Shown piece by piece: positions 28,279 to 37,216 of a DNA stretch of 64,000 nt (its first letter is position 1; each line of letters begins with the position of its first letter). Position numbers and translations under genes: made by a program. Under the pieces are notes generated by a model that saw nothing but the letters and a program-made list of their open reading frames with translations, had not been told where the DNA came from and searched no databases. This stretch comes from Bacteroidetes bacterium B1(2017) (GTDB lineage: Bacteria > Bacteroidota > Bacteroidia > UKL13-3), in NCBI GenBank assembly GCA_002256395.1, contig NKJG01000005.1, positions 186,001-250,000 on the forward strand, in the 5' to 3' direction.

Positions 28279-29496
28279 TTGAATTCAACATATGCCATGG
28301 TGGCTAAAACCCAGTTTGGACTGGAGCAAATATTAGCCGAGGAATTGCACCAATTAGGTGCCCAAGAAGTAGAAGCACATAATAGAGCGGTAAGTTTTAA
28401 AGGCGATTTAGCGCTTATGTATAAAGCAAACTTATGTTTGCGAACTGCCCTTAAAGTACTTATTCCAATAAATAAATTTAGAGCACGCAACGAAGCCCAA
28501 TTATATGATGGGATTAAGAAAATTAATTGGGGTGAATATTTAGAGAAAGATGGTCGCTTAGTGATTCATACGAGCTTAAAAAGCGATTTCTTTAATCATT
28601 CGCAATATGTTTCCTTAAAATCTAAAGATGCTATTGTAGACCAATTTAGAGAGAAATATGGTGAGCGCCCAAGCATAGATTTAACTCATCCCGACTTAAG
28701 TATAGATATTCACATAAACAAAGATGAGGTTACGGTTTCTTTAGACTCTTCGGCCGAATCATTGCACAGACGTGGGTATAGAACAGATAGCACCTTAGCT
28801 CCAATTAATGAAGTAACAGCTGCTGGAATGATTATGCTTACAGGGTGGAACGGCGAAGGAAATTATTACGACCCCATGTGTGGTAGCGGAACACTTTTAA
28901 TTGAAGCTGCTATGATTGCCAAAAACATGCCTCCAAATTTAAAGAGAGCGCAGTTTGGATTTGAACGTTGGAAAAACTTTGACCCAATGATTTTCTCTCA
29001 AGTTAGAGAAGATGCCATTGCAGCCATAAGAGAATCAAAAGCAAATATTATTGGTTCAGACAAAACCTTTAAAGCCATTGATATTAGCAGAGAAAACATT
29101 ACTAGAGCAGGCTTAGACGAAGATATTAAAGTAAGTAACAAACGCTTTGAAGAAGTTAAAGGACCTGCTGGCGGTGGCCTTATGATTATAAACCCGCCTT
29201 ATGGTGAGCGTTTACCAATAGATGAAATTGGAGCTTTCTACAAAATGATGGGAGATCAAATGAAAAAAGAATTTGATGGCTATGATGTGTGGGTTATTTC
29301 ATCAAACATTGCGGCCTTAAAAATGACAGGCCTTGCTCCTTCTAAAAAGATAATGCTATTTAACGGTGCCCTGGAATGTAGGTATCATAAATTTGAAATT
29401 TATAGAGGCACACGTGATAAGAAAAAACTAGCTGCACAAGAAGCAGAAGGACAAGAAACCGGTGAAACTAGTTCTGAAGAAACTCCTCAGAACTAG
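28279..29496 (+). CDS. rlmL: THUMP-domain 23S rRNA methyltransferase (RlmL-like)
   Basis: A 405-residue class I methyltransferase. A ferredoxin-like/THUMP N-terminal part (YAMVAKTQFGLE to about residue 160) precedes the Rossmann domain with DPMCGSGT at 198-205 and the catalytic NPPYGER at about 304-310. This matches the RlmL half of E. coli RlmKL, which makes m2G in 23S rRNA. The start is a TTG at 28279; the first ATG (28297) would remove residues that align with the family start. The C-terminal tail (GETSSEETPQN) is encoded by a strong hairpin that doubles as a terminator. Confidence 0.88.
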   Translation: MNSTYAMVAKTQFGLEQILAEELHQLGAQEVEAHNRAVSFKGDLALMYKANLCLRTALKVLIPINKFRARNEAQLYDGIKKINWGEYLEKDGRLVIHTSLKSDFFNHSQYVSLKSKDAIVDQFREKYGERPSIDLTHPDLSIDIHINKDEVTVSLDSSAESLHRRGYRTDSTLAPINEVTAAGMIMLTGWNGEGNYYDPMCGSGTLLIEAAMIAKNMPPNLKRAQFGFERWKNFDPMIFSQVREDAIAAIRESKANIIGSDKTFKAIDISRENITRAGLDEDIKVSNKRFEEVKGPAGGGLMIINPPYGERLPIDEIGAFYKMMGDQMKKEFDGYDVWVISSNIAALKMTGLAPSKKIMLFNGALECRYHKFEIYRGTRDKKKLAAQEAEGQETGETSSEETPQN

Positions 29497-29503
29497 TTTT
29501 ATT
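29465..29503. terminator. Terminator hairpin overlapping the rlmL 3' end
   Basis: A perfect 13-bp inverted repeat (AAACTAGTTCTGA and its complement, 9-nt loop) spans the last codons and the stop of rlmL and is followed by TTTT. On the minus strand it lies just after the stop of the macroglobulin gene and ends in TTT. It is a compact shared terminator for these convergent genes, which are only 9 nt apart. Confidence 0.7.
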
Positions 29504-29505
29504 CC

Positions 29506-32500
29506 CTAATTTTTTACTGTTGGTTTTTCCTTCACGCTTATTCTTAAACTCGCGCTGTTTCCTTTAATTTCTGGGTTATACATATTCTCAACTTGTACCG
29601 GTAGCAAGGTAAATTCACCTTCAAAACGAGGTTCAAGTTGAATAGAAAAAGAAAACTTACCAGTTCTAAGTTTCCTATAGAATAATAAAATTCTATCTTT
29701 ATGGTATTCTACCTCATCGGCTCCAAAGCGCTCGTTTTTATTGAGGTAATTGCAGCTAGCTGGAATAGGAATCTGAACCATAATAAATTCTTGATTCTTT
29801 AAATTTGTTAGCTGAACTTCATACCTAAATGGAATATCTGTATATAAGGCTTGTTGTACTTTAGCATCTTGAACCAACTTAGTTTGGAATTCAAATAAGC
29901 TAGAATCAGGTATAGGGTTGCCAACCAAATATCTTTTTACTAAGAACATTTTTGCTTTAGCCCCTTGTTTTTCTATCACATAACTACTGCCAGGTTTTAA
30001 GGTAAGTTGCTTCGGGAAAAGCGTATTTAAAGCTTGTCCGTTTAACTTCAATTGAGTTTGAAAACTTCCTTTTTCTTGGTTCGCCAAATCACTGGCCATG
30101 GCTTGTAAAATAAGGGAGGTTTCCAACGTATTTCGGTATTGATTTGAACCAAACACATGGTCATTAAAAAAGAACTGACGGATACCTGCAAGGATAGAAG
30201 AATCTGCTCTATCGGCCTTTAATATTTCGTAGGCAAGCAAGGTTGCAGACACCTTATTTTGATGTATATTTATATACGGTTGATTCCAATAAATACTTCC
30301 TTCTTTATCTTTTTGTATGCCTTCAAAAATAAATCCAGAGAAATGAGGCAAGGCCATTTTTTGTTTGAGAGAAGTAAGCAATAAACGATCATAAAAATCG
30401 AGGCTATTTTCTTCAATTGGCTTTAATAAAGTGGCATAATCTAACTCTTCTCTACTTTGAAACAAGATTGAAATAGCTCTAATTTTATCGGCACCATAAA
30501 GCTGAGGCATTGTGTTTTTTAAATATCTTATTCCTTTTTCTAAAGAATTTGATTTATAGCCCATACGTTGCGCTTCCAATAAAGTTTGCAACACATAATG
30601 GGTGAGCCACATTTCGGAGCTTGAACGATAAAACCAACCCCATGAACCATTTGATTGCTGTAGTGTTTCGAGGCGTTTAATGCAAGTAATAAGCATTTGT
30701 TTTTGAGCAAATGAATCGCCTAATAAACGACATAATTTAATCTCAACCAGTAGGGCATTTAACTTAGAAGTTGTTTGTTCTACACAACCATATTGATAAG
30801 CTTGCAAGCGCTTTATTTCATCGCGAAGCAATTGGGTATAATTATTTGTAACAACAACAGAATATGTCCCAATACTATCTGTACTGAACCGAATGGTGGT
30901 ATCAGCGTTTAGATTAAAGTACTTCAGCTCATTTAGTTCAATGCCATTTGGCAATACAGGCAATTTAAATCGTTCGCCGTCTATATAATTGAAATCTGTT
31001 TTTAGAGTGTAACCTAAAACCATAGTATCTAAAGAATTAATAGGCACTAAAAACTTCTGCTTTTGAGATTGTTTTATCTTAATTGTTTCCTTTTGTAAAA
31101 CAGAGTCTTTCAATTCAAATTGAGTGGTAAGCTCGATAGGTTCAGGTGTGTAATTAACGAGCTTCCCTTTTACCCAAATTGCATCGCCATTTATGGCAAA
31201 AGAAGGAATATATAAAGAGGCGCTTAAAGGTTTAAAGGAGCGGGTTTCATGCACATACACTTTTGTATTAAAATGCTCGTCCATACCCAAGATAAAGCTA
31301 CGCCATTTGGTAATATTATCAGGAAAAGTAATGTTCATATGGGCCTCTCCTTTGGCATCGGTCACTAAGTTTGGCACCCAATAACCATAATCTCTAAAAT
31401 TAGTACGAGTGCGATTTGCTGCTTGAGCCGAAGCCATTTCATACATTCTACTACGTTGTTGAGTTGCGAAGGCAGATGGAGCAAGATCGGCATCTCCATT
31501 TGACGCTGGAAGTCCTCCAACAACCACTTCAAATTTATCTAGTGCACTTGAAGGAACTCCTACACTTTGAACCCTAACCCCATCAATATAATACGCAGTA
31601 CCATCGGCACGCGAGCCTCTAAAAGTAGGTACCTCTCCACCACGTGAATCTACACCCACAGAATAACCTGCTATGGAATTTAGACTTCTGCTACCTCGTG
31701 CCAAAATTTCTTTACTCGCATAAACAGTAGTATTCACACCATTCGACTCGGCATAAGAAGGCATACTTTCACTCACCACAACCTCTCTTAAATCAGTTAC
31801 ACCAGAAGATTCCATGGTAAAATTTACAAATCGATCCATTTCAGATTCAACTGAGATAGCTCGTATGATGGTTGTTTTATAACCAACATAACTTACATGC
31901 ATATCATAATTTCCAGGCGACAAATTTTTGAACAAGAAATTACCATCTTCATCCGTCAAACAACCCGCTTTGGTAACACCATTTAATTTTAAAGTAACAC
32001 TTACATAAGCCAATGGTTGCTTTGTATCCTTATCCATAATTTGCCCTCTAATGCTGCCTGTTCCAGCAATATAGGGTTCACCTTCGGTGGCTCTCACATT
32101 TTTCTCTGCCTCAGTAATTTTAGATTTGCCAAAGAAAATACTCGGCATAGCATCTTGCCCATTGCCAACAAAACCGCAATCGTTGAGGCGCGCTTGAATG
32201 GTTTGAATATGATTATTACTTAATTGAACATTTTCAAAAATGGTTACACAAGAGCCATATCTTGTAAAACGCAATTGGTATTGGCCTGCTTTTATATCTC
32301 TAATTAAAAAGCCTCCTGTGGCATCTGTAAAAGATATTCCTATCACCTTTCCCCTATCTTCTAAGGTTACAATAACATTTTCTAAAGCCGAACCATATTT
32401 ATCAAATACAGTACCGGTAAGAATGGGTGTTTTTTCTTTTGAGCCACTTAATTCTAAATTTGACTTTACTCGTATATCCACATAATCTTCTTTTCTATAA

Positions 32501-35500
32501 GATTTCAAAATAGTATTACGAATTTTAAAAGACTCCTCTAATTGCAAGGCAAGTGGAACCAATTTCTTTAACTCTTTGCAATCGTGTTTAAAATCGGAAG
32601 TATCTAAGCGCAATAAAACAGCACCATTGGCAGGAATTATTAAATTATCAAAAACGGCTAAGGCATTGTATTCATTGGTAAAATAAGCACTATAAACACC
32701 TGTATCTAAATCTAAATTAAAGGCATTTTGGTAGGCATCAAAAATTGGATTTAGCACACTTCTTAAGTCATTTCTTTGGTGTATAAAAACCATGTTTCGA
32801 ACCAAAGAAGGGTACACACCTGTTATGGATAAAAGTGTATGCTCATTTTTCTCAAGATACTCTGGCTCATATTTAAAATTAAAATAACATTCCTCCTCTA
32901 TCTTATTTCGTTCTCTATTTTTAACCTCTTGCTTTTGTTCCCCTATTGGTTTTGGTGGATCAACCACACGCATGGCTGTATCGAACAACATTTTAAAACT
33001 TTCATCTTGATAGCGAAAGAATTTAAAATCAAAAGGTATTTCTAAAGAATCTAAGTCTTCGGATACAATTTGGTTCCAAAAACTCACATAGCGTTTGTTT
33101 GGTTCGAACCAAAGATTTTGTATAAGTCTACCATTACTATAAATGCCAATTGAATCGGATTGGAATAAGCCGTAATAATTGGAGGTACTCGCATTTTGAG
33201 GATTATAACTAGCAAATAAAGGTTTATTAATTTGTTGCACAGTGCTTCCTTGTACCGCTAAAATATTTCCAAATTTTTCTTGCAAATTATTCAGGCTAAA
33301 AACAAACAGGTGCTTTTTTAATTTCTCCATTTCTTCCACACTAAAGCCAAGGTGATTTTCCATTACTTTTTTGGTAATTCCAGCAGGCAAACAAAGGGTG
33401 TCAAAGCTTAGGATATATCTAAAACTATCTTCAAAAAGAAGTTCAGGTAATTGAAAGCTGGCTGTTTTGGTTCTGAGCAAAATACTATGCTTCCCTGGGT
33501 TCACTAAAAAAGCAAAGGCCTGCTCACTATTGCTTCCTCCTTTAACATACCTTGGTTTTCCATCTATTTCTGCATAATAAATTTCAACGCGCTTTCCGTT
33601 GGCTACTACAAAAGGAGTAAATTCTGCTTGCGAAAAACGAATAGGAATTTTTGCCTGAAACAGGATTTCATTTGGATAACGCAATCGATAATCTCCTTGA
33701 TGCTCTATGCCTGCATACAATAAAGTAGTATGACGTGCTTGCATATAAAATTGTGACGTTGAATAGGGCCACGATTGGGTATAGGTTCGTTCAAGTTCAA
33801 GAATCATATCTGGGTCTTGCCCATAATAGGTAAGATGCGGAGTGTGCAATTCTTCAAACTGTGTATTCACAGAAAAGGCCGTTAGGTTTACACCTTCTTG
33901 AGGAATTCGTTCGTGGTTCAAGACCTTAATATCTACAGTAACATTTTGTCCAGGGTAAATATCATAAGGCAAATTTGTTTTAATAGATAGTTCCTTTTCT
34001 TTAAAAGTATATCTAGCTTCTTGCAATTTCTGACCGCCCAAAATAGTGCTTGAATAAAATAAGTGATAAGAAAGCATTGATGTATCTACCTTGGCAAAAT
34101 GAAGCTTATGCGTAAGACCACTTTCTATTAAATCTTGTCCACGATAAATCCTATAATAGATTTCAAAATTGGCTGGATTATTTAGGTCGATAAAAATGCT
34201 ATCATGAGTTCTTCTACCATCTGGATATACTAAATTTTCCATGTCGTAAACATTTACTTGTTTCACCATTTTACCAATAGAATCACATAATTCATAATAG
34301 TTACAAGCTGCATTTACATTCACAATTGCAGGAATCATTAAGGTGTCTTGTTGTAATAACTTTCCGTTTAAATAGCCCTTCAAAATTGTTTTAGCGGATT
34401 TTATCTTTCCGTCTTCAATAAAATGTGCATTTAGGCTTCCATTAAAATAATTAAACACATAATAACTCTTTACTTGAACGACATTAAAATCAATTTGTTT
34501 TTGGTTTAACTCCCCAGCTGTATTTGTAAAACTAATTTCGGCACTAAGGTTCATATCCATTGGAGGAAAAACACCTGAAGGAATTACTACTTCTGTTTCG
34601 CTGCTCATCTCCAACTCTACATTGGTTTCATACATATTGCTGCGCCATTCATTGGGAACGAACAAGTATTTTCCAGTAAAATTTGAATAGTTATTTAAAC
34701 GCAACCTTACCCTTACTCTGGCATCTGTTAAGGGCAATAGATTGGCATCTTTTGCGCTTAAATAAAACTTTACTTTTTCACCGGCATGAATGAAATTACT
34801 CTCAATTCGAGCGTCGTAGCTTGCATTTCGTAGCTTATATTCTTCTATGTTAAAGTTAGCTTTTTGCAAAATAGACCCATCTTTATCTTGGAATTGTAAT
34901 TCATAGTTTTGATCTATCTTAAGTGTATCAGATAATTTAAATTGGTAAACATAAGCGCCCCTGCTCACTGGTTTTACTGTAGCTAATAATATCCTAGCAT
35001 AAGGGTTATGAGAGATAAAAAACAATTTCATGGGCCGAGTAAACGCAATACCATCCGACCTTAAAATAAATGCCTTTAACTTAACACTATCTTTAGGCTG
35101 ATACTTCGGTTGGTTCAACATAAAATAGCCATGAGAAATAGGTGGGACGCTTGTATAATTACTGCTTGGATCTTCAGGATGAACCTTATAATCACCCGAT
35201 AATTTCCCTAACATAAAAAGAGAATCACTTTTCAGAAAATAGCTGCGCTCCTTTTTGTTCCTTGGAATTTCAAAACACCCACAATTGGCATCTCTCTTTA
35301 TTTGTTTTCCATCTACCCATAGCGAAATAGACGGCATACTGTTATACGTTGAATCTAAAACCCTAATCTGCACAATTCCATTATAAGCCAAGGTTCTTAC
35401 TTTACCAAAAGGAACGAGGTATTGTTGCAAATACATTCCGGGTTCTTGAAAGCGCGCAAAGAGATAATTTCCGGGTGGTAACGTTGGAATAGATGAATAA

Positions 35501-35688
35501 AAACTATCCACCTTGTGCTTAAAGAAATAGTTTGTATCAAACACATTTCTCTTAAATGCTAAACTGGCCTGAGCCGAATCTAGTCGATACACATAAGTAA
35601 AGGCTTGTTTTGGTGCAAACGTAAAGGGCTGACCATACAAACTAAAAGTCATTAGGCACATGGCCCAAAAAAGTAGCTTCCGACTCAT
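29506..35688 (-). CDS. Alpha-2-macroglobulin-like protein with TonB-plug-like insert
   Basis: A 2060-residue exported protein with a signal peptide cut near SLYG|QP. The N-terminal half has macroglobulin (MG) domains; the MG2-like YQPKDSVKLKAF is at about 195-207. Two carboxypeptidase-regulatory-like beta-sandwiches follow (about 1085-1165 and 1210-1290), then a stretch like a TonB-receptor plug (RGSRSLNSIAG, FRGSRADGTAYYIDGVRV, about 1325-1390). The A2M domain starts near 1435, and the thioester motif GCVEQ lies at about 1633 in an alpha/alpha-toroid domain. Bacterial macroglobulins trap proteases in the periplasm; the thioester cysteine and glutamine are kept, so covalent trapping is plausible. 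No beta-barrel follows the plug, which is unusual. Confidence 0.9.
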   Translation of the reverse strand: MSRKLLFWAMCLMTFSLYGQPFTFAPKQAFTYVYRLDSAQASLAFKRNVFDTNYFFKHKVDSFYSSIPTLPPGNYLFARFQEPGMYLQQYLVPFGKVRTLAYNGIVQIRVLDSTYNSMPSISLWVDGKQIKRDANCGCFEIPRNKKERSYFLKSDSLFMLGKLSGDYKVHPEDPSSNYTSVPPISHGYFMLNQPKYQPKDSVKLKAFILRSDGIAFTRPMKLFFISHNPYARILLATVKPVSRGAYVYQFKLSDTLKIDQNYELQFQDKDGSILQKANFNIEEYKLRNASYDARIESNFIHAGEKVKFYLSAKDANLLPLTDARVRVRLRLNNYSNFTGKYLFVPNEWRSNMYETNVELEMSSETEVVIPSGVFPPMDMNLSAEISFTNTAGELNQKQIDFNVVQVKSYYVFNYFNGSLNAHFIEDGKIKSAKTILKGYLNGKLLQQDTLMIPAIVNVNAACNYYELCDSIGKMVKQVNVYDMENLVYPDGRRTHDSIFIDLNNPANFEIYYRIYRGQDLIESGLTHKLHFAKVDTSMLSYHLFYSSTILGGQKLQEARYTFKEKELSIKTNLPYDIYPGQNVTVDIKVLNHERIPQEGVNLTAFSVNTQFEELHTPHLTYYGQDPDMILELERTYTQSWPYSTSQFYMQARHTTLLYAGIEHQGDYRLRYPNEILFQAKIPIRFSQAEFTPFVVANGKRVEIYYAEIDGKPRYVKGGSNSEQAFAFLVNPGKHSILLRTKTASFQLPELLFEDSFRYILSFDTLCLPAGITKKVMENHLGFSVEEMEKLKKHLFVFSLNNLQEKFGNILAVQGSTVQQINKPLFASYNPQNASTSNYYGLFQSDSIGIYSNGRLIQNLWFEPNKRYVSFWNQIVSEDLDSLEIPFDFKFFRYQDESFKMLFDTAMRVVDPPKPIGEQKQEVKNRERNKIEEECYFNFKYEPEYLEKNEHTLLSITGVYPSLVRNMVFIHQRNDLRSVLNPIFDAYQNAFNLDLDTGVYSAYFTNEYNALAVFDNLIIPANGAVLLRLDTSDFKHDCKELKKLVPLALQLEESFKIRNTILKSYRKEDYVDIRVKSNLELSGSKEKTPILTGTVFDKYGSALENVIVTLEDRGKVIGISFTDATGGFLIRDIKAGQYQLRFTRYGSCVTIFENVQLSNNHIQTIQARLNDCGFVGNGQDAMPSIFFGKSKITEAEKNVRATEGEPYIAGTGSIRGQIMDKDTKQPLAYVSVTLKLNGVTKAGCLTDEDGNFLFKNLSPGNYDMHVSYVGYKTTIIRAISVESEMDRFVNFTMESSGVTDLREVVVSESMPSYAESNGVNTTVYASKEILARGSRSLNSIAGYSVGVDSRGGEVPTFRGSRADGTAYYIDGVRVQSVGVPSSALDKFEVVVGGLPASNGDADLAPSAFATQQRSRMYEMASAQAANRTRTNFRDYGYWVPNLVTDAKGEAHMNITFPDNITKWRSFILGMDEHFNTKVYVHETRSFKPLSASLYIPSFAINGDAIWVKGKLVNYTPEPIELTTQFELKDSVLQKETIKIKQSQKQKFLVPINSLDTMVLGYTLKTDFNYIDGERFKLPVLPNGIELNELKYFNLNADTTIRFSTDSIGTYSVVVTNNYTQLLRDEIKRLQAYQYGCVEQTTSKLNALLVEIKLCRLLGDSFAQKQMLITCIKRLETLQQSNGSWGWFYRSSSEMWLTHYVLQTLLEAQRMGYKSNSLEKGIRYLKNTMPQLYGADKIRAISILFQSREELDYATLLKPIEENSLDFYDRLLLTSLKQKMALPHFSGFIFEGIQKDKEGSIYWNQPYINIHQNKVSATLLAYEILKADRADSSILAGIRQFFFNDHVFGSNQYRNTLETSLILQAMASDLANQEKGSFQTQLKLNGQALNTLFPKQLTLKPGSSYVIEKQGAKAKMFLVKRYLVGNPIPDSSLFEFQTKLVQDAKVQQALYTDIPFRYEVQLTNLKNQEFIMVQIPIPASCNYLNKNERFGADEVEYHKDRILLFYRKLRTGKFSFSIQLEPRFEGEFTLLPVQVENMYNPEIKGNSASLRISVKEKPTVKN
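33098..33113. repeat. Perfect 16-bp palindrome TTTGGTTCGAACCAAA
   Basis: A perfect palindrome inside the macroglobulin gene (frame WFEPN). Copies with one mismatch occur at 12606-12621, 17022-17037 and 22931-22946, and looser ones at 32791, 41331 and 48601. The half-site TTTGGTTC is frequent through the window on both strands. See findings. Confidence 0.7.
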
Positions 35689-35759
35689 ACGCAGTAAATT
35701 TAAGGTGAAACGACTGAAAGAACTATTAATTAGTCACCCAAACACCTGCAAAGGTTCAT

Positions 35760-35801
35760 AAAAACAAAAAGGCCTTGCAAATACTAGATTTGCAAGGCCT
35801 T
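35760..35801 (-). terminator. Terminator after the outer-membrane protein gene
   Basis: A perfect 14-bp stem (AAGGCCTTGCAAAT and its complement) with a 5-nt loop is followed on the minus strand by TTTTTGTTTTT. It lies about 115 nt after the stop of the 35918-36760 gene. Confidence 0.88.
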
Positions 35802-35810
35802 ATATTTTAT

Positions 35811-35880
35811 TTATTTATTCTTAAAAATAAGCTGCTTGTTTGTATCTAATTCTAATTTTAGTAACGAACTCTTCAATGCT
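35811..35880 (-). pseudogene. Remnant copy of the clpB 3' end
   Basis: Bases 35811-35857 match the end of clpB (37217-37263) at 43 of 47 positions. Read on the minus strand they encode KLELDTNKQLIFKNK and a stop, against [16 protein letters not shown] in ClpB. Upstream of this the frame breaks down within about 30 nt. There is no start, so this is a gene-end fragment, not a gene. The stretch between the two copies contains one outer-membrane protein gene. Confidence 0.85.
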
Positions 35881-35917
35881 TATTCATAAGGCTGAAGACA
35901 TGTTATATGACTAAATC

Positions 35918-36760
35918 CTATAAATGAAACACCACTCCAATGTTTAAGCCCAAACTACTAAATGGCAAACTGGGTTTTATGCTTTTTTGCGAAGTATTTG
36001 GGTCAGGCATAACGCTACTATCTTCACTATAAGAATCCACAAATTCTATTTTTTTATCTCTAGTAGTCAAATTAGCTAAGTTATCAACGCCATCTAATTT
36101 GCTTTCAATTACTTCTCCCTTTTTTGGCGAATAGGTTAAATTGGTACTAGTTAACTCTCCAAACACTGAAAACTTATCATTTATTTTACAATCAATACCA
36201 ATAGCACTTTGGAAACCAACAGCTAAGCCACCATTTAATTTTATTGTTGAATTTGAAGTACTCGAATTTCCACCAAAAGTATAAGAGCTTTCCATTTTGC
36301 CCGTAACGGTAGGAATTCCCATAATCATTCCAAATCTGGCATAAGGATTAATTTTTTCGAAACCAGGAGTAATTACTATTGAAGGAATAAAACTTAACAT
36401 CTTTGCTGAATAATCAATGGTAAATAAATTTGAAGAACTTGAAGACATTTCTGAGGATTTCACTTGCGTGGTGCCCCCTAATAAATAAGATATATTCAAC
36501 TCGGCTCCTACATATTTATTGAACATATAACCTGCAGTGCCACCAAAGTTGACTCCTTTTCCAAAGGCTAGCTTAACTCTTTCCATACTTGTAACTGTAC
36601 CGTTTGTATTGTCATTACTAGCTCCATCTAATGCTGCCGTTGTTCCAAAATTGTAGCCTCCGCCAAGCTTTACATAAACGCTTTTTTGAGCGAATGAATT
36701 AAACGTGAATAATGCCAATACAATGGCCATGATTGTTTTTGTTGTTAAGTTTGTTTTCAT
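35918..36760 (-). CDS. Outer-membrane beta-barrel protein
   Basis: A 280-residue protein with a clear signal peptide (MKTNLTTKTIMAIVLALFTFNSFA). The mature part has alternating hydrophobic strands typical of an 8- to 12-stranded barrel (VYVKLGGGYNFG, VGAELNISYLLGG, INPYARFGMIMGIP, LNIGVVFHL) and ends in an aromatic/hydrophobic strand. The function is unknown. The gene has its own terminator and lies between two copies of the clpB 3' end, so it may have been inserted there. Confidence 0.75.
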   Translation of the reverse strand: MKTNLTTKTIMAIVLALFTFNSFAQKSVYVKLGGGYNFGTTAALDGASNDNTNGTVTSMERVKLAFGKGVNFGGTAGYMFNKYVGAELNISYLLGGTTQVKSSEMSSSSSNLFTIDYSAKMLSFIPSIVITPGFEKINPYARFGMIMGIPTVTGKMESSYTFGGNSSTSNSTIKLNGGLAVGFQSAIGIDCKINDKFSVFGELTSTNLTYSPKKGEVIESKLDGVDNLANLTTRDKKIEFVDSYSEDSSVMPDPNTSQKSIKPSLPFSSLGLNIGVVFHL

Positions 36761-37216
36761 AATTTTTGTTTTTAAGATTGTTTGAGATTTTTAAATGGGT
36801 AATTTTTAATACATTCCATCCTGCATTTAGAAAAATTCTTGCCACTATTTTTTTTTGAAATCCTATACCTAATTATCTCAAACGAGTAATTTTAAATAAA
36901 TGCGAAACCTCTGCTTGAATATCTTACAGGAATAGATAATACGTAAAATTTAAAACTCTAACCTCAGTTTCTTGCATTTTGCGCAAATCCTAATTTGCCT
37001 ATTTGAATTTTATTCAAAAAAAAATTGTAACTTATTTTGAATCAGAACTAGGTGACATAATTGAACAAGTAAAAAAAGCAAGTGAAGTGAACTCTTTTAT
37101 ATACAGTAAAATTCACTTTTATGGATACTTAATCAAAGTATTCCAATACAAAATGGCCTGTTAAACTTTCCAGTTTAACAGGCCATACCTATGAACATAA
37201 TTTATTTAAATGAAAC
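36761..37216. other. 456-nt intergenic between clpB and the barrel gene
   Basis: This AT-rich stretch holds the clpB terminator (37153-37186) and must contain the promoter of the barrel gene, but I find no TAnnTTTG box in the right place. It contains a 10-bp palindrome TTTGCGCAAA at 36978-36987, followed by GCAAAT/ATTTGC around CCTA (36983-36998). No gene or known RNA is recognised. Confidence 0.5.
37153..37186 (-). terminator. clpB terminator
   Basis: A perfect 15-bp stem (ATGGCCTGTTAAACT and its complement) with loop of 4 nt lies 30 nt after the clpB stop. On the minus strand only TTTTG follows, so the T-run is weak. Confidence 0.75.
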
